Shown here in pieces: positions 1 through 4,690 of a stretch of 8,653 bases of DNA. The position numbers were made by a program, and so were the translations under genes. Numbering within the stretch: the stretch's first letter is position 1; the number at the start of each line of letters is the position of its first letter. Origin of the DNA: Phycisphaerae bacterium (GTDB taxonomy: Bacteria > Planctomycetota > Phycisphaerae > UBA1845 > Fen-1342); assembly GCA_016935035.1 (NCBI GenBank), contig JAFGRR010000241.1, positions 1 to 8,653 on the forward strand, written 5' to 3'. Below the pieces are notes generated by a model, which saw only the letters and a list, made by a program, of their open reading frames with translations, was not told the origin of the DNA and made no database searches.

Positions 1-1
1 C

Positions 2-376
2 GCGTGGCTCACGGTGCACCGCACGTTCGGCGCGATTGAGTCGATCACCGCCCGTTGCTGGAACGACCTGATCGAGCTGGTGATTCCCGAGGCCGATCGC
101 GGAATCAGCGGCGTGTTTGGCGACGAGGCCGCCGTCACGCATCTGCTGGACGCGTCGGTTTCGATTCGGCGAGCTTGGGCTACTGACGACGTCGTGGTCG
201 GCCTGACGGCCCGGCGCGACCGGCTGGTGGTGCTGAACGCCAATCGGCCGGGCCGCGAAGCCGAGGATATTCCCCTGGCTCGGCAGGTCGGGCATTCGAT
301 TCAGGATGCCTGCATCGTGGCGAACGTCAGCCGCGATGTCGCGTCTGACGATGGTGTTGAGGCGGGGGAGAGCTGA
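2..376 (+). CDS. 3' end of an unrecognised protein (5' truncated by window edge)
   Basis: The frame is open from the first bases of the window to a TGA at 374-376, so this is the C-terminal ~124 residues of a longer protein. A GTG at 14 could be read as a start, but no Shine-Dalgarno can be seen and the frame stays open upstream, so truncation by the window edge is more likely. The visible part looks soluble, with alternating hydrophobic and charged stretches, no membrane helix and no Cys pair, and it ends in an acidic tail (DDGVEAGES). I do not recognise the family. The last base of its stop is the first base of the next start codon (ATGA), and the next gene's Shine-Dalgarno lies inside this gene. 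The two are therefore probably co-transcribed and translationally coupled, which hints at a shared role. Reality as a gene is fairly sure; function is unknown. Confidence 0.7.
   Translation, partial: AWLTVHRTFGAIESITARCWNDLIELVIPEADRGISGVFGDEAAVTHLLDASVSIRRAWATDDVVVGLTARRDRLVVLNANRPGREAEDIPLARQVGHSIQDACIVANVSRDVASDDGVEAGES
365..370 (+). promoter_or_regulatory. Ribosome binding site inside the upstream gene
   Basis: GGGGAG lies 5 nt before the ATG at 376. It sits within the last codons of the preceding gene, which supports the ATGA-overlap start and translational coupling. Confidence 0.6.
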
Positions 377-783
377 TGCAGGCACGTGATGCCCAAGACA
401 CGCGGCGCGAGTGTCCGAACTGCGGACATCGCGTGCGAGCACGCGCCGGAAACCCGCCACGTTTCTGCCGCGTCTGCGGGCATCGGCTTGCGACCGTGGC
501 ACAATCGCCGGCGATACCGCAGTTGCAGGTCGGGTACGCGGGTTCGCCCGCGGCGGAGACTGATGGCAAGGCCGTCGCGTCGCTGTTGCTGGGGATCACG
601 GGGCTCTTCATTCCGCCGTTGGGACTGCTGGCCATCGTCTTTGGCCTAGCGGCGCGCGCGACGATCGCGGCACGACCGCAGGAGCGGACTGGTAAGGGAC
701 TGGCGATGGCGGGGATCATGCTGGGGGCGATTGAAACGGTGCTGATGTTGGTGGTCTGCGGCGGAGTACGCATCGCCATCTGA
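376..783 (+). CDS. Zinc-ribbon, DUF4190-like small membrane protein (135 aa)
   Basis: The N-terminus holds a compact zinc ribbon: CPNC at residues 13-16 and CRVC at 31-34, each followed by Gly-His. A Pro/Ala-rich linker (about 39-62) follows. Then come two hydrophobic helices, about 66-93 and 108-130. They are joined by a short basic loop with the pattern TGKGLAMAGIMLG, which resembles the DUF4190 family (two-helix inner-membrane proteins, often with an N-terminal zinc ribbon). The ribbon is expected in the cytoplasm with the helices in the inner membrane. No catalytic residues are visible; such proteins are usually of unknown role, possibly sensory or scaffolding. The start is fixed by the ATGA overlap with the upstream gene and a GGGGAG 5 nt before it. 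The stop TGA (781-783) opens a 10-bp palindrome. Family assignment is fairly confident; function is not. Confidence 0.8.
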   Translation: MQARDAQDTRRECPNCGHRVRARAGNPPRFCRVCGHRLATVAQSPAIPQLQVGYAGSPAAETDGKAVASLLLGITGLFIPPLGLLAIVFGLAARATIAARPQERTGKGLAMAGIMLGAIETVLMLVVCGGVRIAI

Positions 784-990
784 CGCGTCAATGCGAGTTT
801 GGCAAGTAACGATCCGAACCCGCCCAGTGATGGCCGGTTTCCTGTCGTTGATATCACGGGCGGGCGGCCTACCCTACTGGGCGGACTCCCGTGTGTGCCA
901 TGGTTCCGTGAACCGTGCCTTCAGTTTCCGTTTGGCAGACTGTGAGTCGTACGCATTGCGACGGGGACTTTGGGAGCAGGGCAACGAAGC

Positions 991-1011
991 CGGCCGACGA
1001 GACGTCGGCCG
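991..1011. promoter_or_regulatory. 9-bp-arm palindrome upstream of hutU promoter, candidate operator
   Basis: Arms CGGCCGACG (991-999) and CGTCGGCCG (1003-1011) are perfect reverse complements around an AGA centre. The element ends 12 bp before the proposed -35 box, about 48-68 bp upstream of the inferred transcription start, a common place for an activator site. No T-run follows, so it is a poor intrinsic terminator. A binding site for a dimeric regulator of hutU is the favoured reading, but this is inference. Confidence 0.45.
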
Positions 1012-1023
1012 CTACATGAGGGC

Positions 1024-1052
1024 TCTGACTTGGTGGGATGTCGGGTTATACT
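1024..1052 (+). promoter_or_regulatory. Sigma-70-like promoter for hutU
   Basis: A -35 box CTGACT (1024-1029, 4 of 6 consensus) and a -10 box TATACT (1047-1052, 5 of 6) are separated by an ideal 17 bp. The predicted transcription start is near 1059, giving a short ~28-nt leader before the hutU ATG. Planctomycete promoters are not always consensus-like, so the match is suggestive. Confidence 0.5.
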
Positions 1053-1074
1053 GTTGGGCACCCGGATAAATCAC

Positions 1075-1079
1075 AGGAG
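1075..1079 (+). promoter_or_regulatory. hutU ribosome binding site
   Basis: AGGAG lies 7 nt before the ATG at 1087. It decides this start over the in-frame ATG at 970, which would add 39 residues unlike the family and would lie upstream of the promoter. Confidence 0.8.
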
Positions 1080-1086
1080 CGCGAAT

Positions 1087-2754
1087 ATGGCCGTCCAGAC
1101 GACTGGTGCCCGAACCGTGCGTGCCCCGCGCGGCATGCATTTGTCGTGCAAGGGTTGGCAGCAGGAAGCCGCCCTGCGCATGTTGATGAACAACCTCGAC
1201 CCCGACGTGGCCGAGATGCCCGAGCAACTCATCATCTATGGTGGGTCGGGCAAGGCCGCGCGCAGTTGGCCCGATTTCGACCGCATCTGCGCCACGTTGC
1301 GCCGGCTTGAGAACGACGAGACTATGCTTGTGCAGTCGGGACGCGTTGTGGGGGTCGTGAAGACGCACGCCGACGCGCCGCGCGTGCTGATCGCCAATTC
1401 GCTGCTCGTGCCACGCTGGGCCACCTGGGACGAGTTCCGCCGGCTCGAAGCCCTCGGCCTGACGATGTACGGCCAGATGACCGCCGGCAGTTGGATTTAC
1501 ATCGGCACGCAGGGCATCCTGCAGGGCACCTACGAGTGCTTCGCCGCCTGTGCCCGCGAGCACTTCGGCGGGACGCTCAAGGGCAAGCTGGTCGTCACCG
1601 GCGGGCTCGGCGGCATGGGTGGGGCCCAGCCGCTGGCGGCGACGTTCAACGAGGCTGCCTTCCTTGGCGTCGAGGTGGATCGGGCGCGGATCGAGCGGCG
1701 TCTGCAAACCAAGTATTGCGACCGCATGACGGACAAGCTGGACGAGGCGCTGGGCTGGGTGCTGAGGGCCCGTGATGCCGGCGAGGCGCTGTCGGTCGGG
1801 CTGGTCGGCAACATCGCCGACGTGCTGGCCGAGCTCATCAAACGCGACATCACGCCCGATGTGCTGACCGATCAGACCTCGGCCCACGACGCGCTCAACG
1901 GGTACGTTCCCAACGGCATGAGCTATGACGAGGCGCTGAACCTGCGCAAGAGCGATCCGGATGCGTATACCGCCGAGTCGTATCGCACGATGGCTGAGCA
2001 CATGCGCTCGATGCTCGAACTGCAACGCCGCGGCGCGATCACGTTTGACTACGGCAACAATCTGCGCGGCCAGGCGCAAGAGGCCGGCGTGGAGAACGCG
2101 TTCGACGTGATCGGCTTTGTGCCGCTGTTCATTCGGCCGCTGTTCTGCGAGGGCTCGGGGCCGTTTCGTTGGGCGGCGTTGTCGGGCGATCCGCATGACA
2201 TCGCCGTCACGGACAAGGCGGTGCTAGATACGTTTCCCGAGGAAAAGGCGCTGTGCCGCTGGATACGCTTGGCGGGGGCGAAGGTCGCGTTTCAAGGCTT
2301 GCCGTCGCGCATCTGTTGGTTGAAATACGGCCAGCGGGCCAAGATGGGGCTGATCTTCAACAGCCTGGTGCGCAAGGGGCTGGTCTCGGCGCCGATCGTG
2401 CTGGGACGTGACCACCTCGATTGCGGCTCGGTGGCCTCGCCGAACCGCGAGACCGAGGGCATGAAGGACGGCTCCGACGCCATCGCCGACTGGCCGATTC
2501 TCAACGCGCTGCTCAATACCGCGTGCGGCGCGACGTGGGTCTCGGTGCATCACGGCGGCGGTGTGGGCATCGGCTACTCGCTGCATGCCGGGCAGGTGAT
2601 CGTCTGCGATGGCACGGACGCGGCAGATGCCCGGCTGCGGCGCGTGCTGACCGCCGACCCGGCGACGGGCATCTTCCGGCATGCAGACGCGGGATATGAA
2701 AAGGCCATCGAAGTTGCCCGGCAGAAGAACATCGACGTGCCGGGTTTGGGGTAG
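1087..2754 (+). CDS. hutU: Urocanate hydratase (urocanase)
   Basis: This cytoplasmic enzyme (EC 4.2.1.49) is the second step of histidine degradation. It adds water to urocanate to give 4-imidazolone-5-propanoate, using tightly bound NAD+ as an electrophile. The protein is 555 residues, the usual family length. Visible hallmarks are the N-terminal GWQQEAALRMLMNNLDP and YGGSGKAAR stretches, the NAD-binding glycine loop GGLGGMGGAQP at 172-182, and the urocanase signature FQGLPSRICW at 402-411. Cys410 has the same number as the conserved active-site cysteine of the Pseudomonas putida enzyme. The C-terminal HHGGGVGIGYSLHAG begins at His488. The start at 1087 is chosen from AGGAG spacing and family length; the in-frame ATG at 970 is rejected. 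The gene looks monocistronic, with its own promoter before it and a terminator directly after. The partners hutH and hutI are not in this window, so the pathway must be completed elsewhere. Assignment is very secure. Confidence 0.98.
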   Translation: MAVQTTGARTVRAPRGMHLSCKGWQQEAALRMLMNNLDPDVAEMPEQLIIYGGSGKAARSWPDFDRICATLRRLENDETMLVQSGRVVGVVKTHADAPRVLIANSLLVPRWATWDEFRRLEALGLTMYGQMTAGSWIYIGTQGILQGTYECFAACAREHFGGTLKGKLVVTGGLGGMGGAQPLAATFNEAAFLGVEVDRARIERRLQTKYCDRMTDKLDEALGWVLRARDAGEALSVGLVGNIADVLAELIKRDITPDVLTDQTSAHDALNGYVPNGMSYDEALNLRKSDPDAYTAESYRTMAEHMRSMLELQRRGAITFDYGNNLRGQAQEAGVENAFDVIGFVPLFIRPLFCEGSGPFRWAALSGDPHDIAVTDKAVLDTFPEEKALCRWIRLAGAKVAFQGLPSRICWLKYGQRAKMGLIFNSLVRKGLVSAPIVLGRDHLDCGSVASPNRETEGMKDGSDAIADWPILNALLNTACGATWVSVHHGGGVGIGYSLHAGQVIVCDGTDAADARLRRVLTADPATGIFRHADAGYEKAIEVARQKNIDVPGLG

Positions 2755-2775
2755 ATCGCTACAAGCGGAAAGCAA

Positions 2776-2808
2776 ACGGGCCCGCGTTCCGATGGAACAC
2801 GGGCCCGT
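2776..2808. terminator. Bidirectional hairpin terminator between hutU and the convergent gene
   Basis: Arms ACGGGCCCG (2776-2784) and CGGGCCCGT (2800-2808) pair perfectly. After one C/A mismatch the stem continues with GTTCC/GGAAC around a GAT loop, making a 15-position stem. On the plus strand CTTGTGTGCT follows; on the minus strand TTTGCTTTCC follows, the more T-rich tail. It lies 21 bp past the hutU stop and 28 bp past the end of the convergent frame, so it probably serves both. Confidence 0.8.
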
Positions 2809-2836
2809 CTTGTGTGCTCAGACAAATGCCTACGGC

Positions 2837-4654
2837 CTACTCAGGGGCGAATTCACTCTCGCGACCGTAGATCACGTAGACCTCACCGGCGTCCTGCTTG
2901 CCGGCCACATCGGCGAGCATCGCGCTGATCGCGAAGTCGTCGATGCCATCGGCATTGAGGTCACCCAGCCTCGCCACGCCGCGCGAGTAGGCGGTCAGCG
3001 AGTTGCCCGGAGCGCTGGGTTCGCTTCCGGTAATGACCTTCTGGCCGCCGCCGAGCTGATCGCCGCCGACGTGGCCGATGAAGATGGCGCCCGGCAGGGC
3101 GACTGTTCCGACGTCGGTCAGGCTGAAGGTGTAGGTTCCGCCAGTGCGTTCGTCGATGTCATCATCGCTCATGCCGTAGATGAGATAGACGACGCCGACG
3201 TCGACTTCGTCGGTGCTGTCGCCGTTGATGTCACGATCGGCACCCGGGGCGGCGATCATGAAATCGGCGTAGCCATCGCCATCGACGTCGCCGATGCCGG
3301 CGACGTTAGCGCCGGCGAGGTCGTCGTCGTCGGCACCTGTGAAGCGGAGTGCCTCACCGGTGGGGATGGTGCTGGGCTGCCAGCCGCCGGCACCGCTCAG
3401 CAACGTGGACGAGCCAAGCAGGATGACGGCTTCACCCGTGCCACTGCCGTTCGTGTTGACGTCGTTGGCGCCCTCGTTACCGACGATGACGTCGGCGTAG
3501 CCATCACCGTTGATGTCACCGGCGTCGTCGAAGACACGGGCGAGCTTCTCGCCGGCGGATGCACCTTGCAGCAGCACGCCGTTCAAACGGCTGGAATCGG
3601 TCAGGTCGCGTGCCAGGTTTTCGAGGAGGTAGTCACCCTCGACACCCTGGGCGCGGCCGTAGACGATGAAGATCGAACCCACCACCGGACCGGTGAACGC
3701 GACGGTTGGCGGCGAGCCCGGCGTCACGACCGTCTGGTTGATGTTGGGTGATCCGACGGCGAAGTCGCGCACGCCGTCGCCGTTAACGTCGCCGAGCGAG
3801 GCGACGAACGAAATGCCGGCGTTGGCGTGCGGGCCGACGATCTGCGGCGTGCGGTCGACGTTATAGCCGGCCGTCGCAGTGGGATACGGCGTGTAGCCGG
3901 ATGCCTCTTCGGCGGCTGGTAGCGTGCGTAGGAGTTCCTCACGCGTGACGCAACCGCCGCCATCGAAGCGCTCTGGGATTGGATGATCGTCTGCCTGATA
4001 GTTGCCACGCCATGAGCCGACGGTCTCAATGATGTAGTTGTGCGGCACCGGCATTGTGTAGTCGTTGCGCGTCGGGATCTGCGCATCGACGGTCGGGTAG
4101 CGCACGCCCGGCTCGATCCACAACTGAGCGAGATTGGTCGAGGGCGGGTTGAAGCTGGTGCGGACGTTGGTACGCAACTGGTAAACCACGCCGGCGCCAG
4201 TGCGATCGCTCGCCAGCAGCGGAACATCGCTGGTGACGGCGGTGTGCTTGGGCGAACTGATGTACAACCAGTTGCCGTCGCTGGCAACCCCGAAGCCGAA
4301 CCGGTCTTCGACCTGCTGGCCGAGGACGCGTGCCCCGACCGAGGTGGGCGGTAGCGTGACATCGCCGCGCTGATACGATGCAGGGTATCCCGACGAAGTC
4401 TCCTGGCTCAGGCATCCGAGGAAGCCTGTCCAGGCAACGACATTGACCGGTCCGAGCGGGACCTGCCAGCCGGCCGTATTCACGCTTGTCAGCGGCAGAG
4501 GTGGCGGAGCCCAGGTGTACCACTCGTTCTTTACTACACAGTTGGTGTCGATACACGGGTCGAGCTGCGGGTCGACAAACACCAAGGAGTTCAAGGACGG
4601 ATGCAGCGCCATGCCGGCGAGCGGCGGATCGGCAGCGGGAACAGTCCACGGCAT
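2837..4654 (-). pseudogene. Downstream part of FG-GAP propeller gene, after in-frame TGA (605 aa, blades 3-7)
   Basis: From the ATG at 4654 this frame encodes 605 residues with no signal peptide, ending in TAG at 2839-2837. It is in the same frame as the lipoprotein upstream; the open stretch in fact begins at 4687, right after the TGA. It carries FG-GAP repeats with calcium-binding Asp loops: DVNGDG (289-294), DINGDG (380-385), DVDGDG (456-461) and DLNADG (565-570). A degenerate repeat without the loop lies at 119-137 (FGFGVASDGNWLYISSPKH). Each is followed by a closing strand: GAGVVYQL, GSIFIVYG, GEAVILLG, GVVYLIYG, GEVYVIYG. That gives five blades, which with two upstream completes seven. 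Residues 1-110 hold a Cys pair (34 and 39). A start at 4654 has only a weak GGTGGG before it and would give a protein with no export signal. It is best read as the C-terminal part of one gene, either broken or read through. Confidence 0.75.
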
Positions 4655-4687
4655 ATGGAACCCACCGGGTCCCTGGTGCGTGGCCGG

Positions 4688-4690
4688 TCA
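4688..4690 (-). other. In-frame TGA splitting the propeller lipoprotein
   Basis: The minus strand reads WLGGG, then TGA, then PATHQGPGGFH, then the ATG at 4654. Frame is unchanged on both sides, so a single indel cannot explain it. A one-base substitution creating the stop (for example from GGA, CGA or TGG), an assembly or sequencing error, or stop readthrough would all fit. The base after the TGA is C, a context often linked with weaker termination. Confidence 0.85.

Larger units (their letters stand above)
784..1086 (+). other. Intergenic region upstream of hutU
   Basis: This 303-bp gap has no convincing gene. A frame open across 791-1069 has no Shine-Dalgarno or recognisable product and overlaps the promoter elements. 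The region contains a weak hairpin (GCCC-A-GTGAT at 822-831 against ATCAC-GGGC at 853-861, 21-nt loop), a small stem GGTTC/GAACC at 902-914, the strong palindrome at 991-1011, the promoter at 1024-1052 and the hutU ribosome binding site. No T-tract follows any of the hairpins, so I see no clear intrinsic terminator for the upstream pair. Confidence 0.6.

Noticed and set aside
822..914. Hairpins after the zinc-ribbon gene as an intrinsic terminator
   Set aside because: Stems are short or bulged and no T-tract follows.
1012..2196. 394-codon open frame antisense to hutU
   Set aside because: The product is a biased Arg/His/Ala-rich composition typical of the complement of GC-rich codons, with no start signal, and hutU on the other strand is certain.
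2681..3751. 356-codon plus-strand frame opposite the propeller gene
   Set aside because: It is the antisense of Asp/Gly-rich FG-GAP repeats, giving Val/Asp/Ala-rich nonsense; it begins inside hutU and runs through the terminator.
4645..4690. Selenocysteine insertion at the TGA
   Set aside because: A short imperfect CACC/GGTG hairpin follows the TGA, but it does not clearly match a bacterial SECIS, and a selenocysteine in a propeller-loop insert has no known role. Left as a check only.
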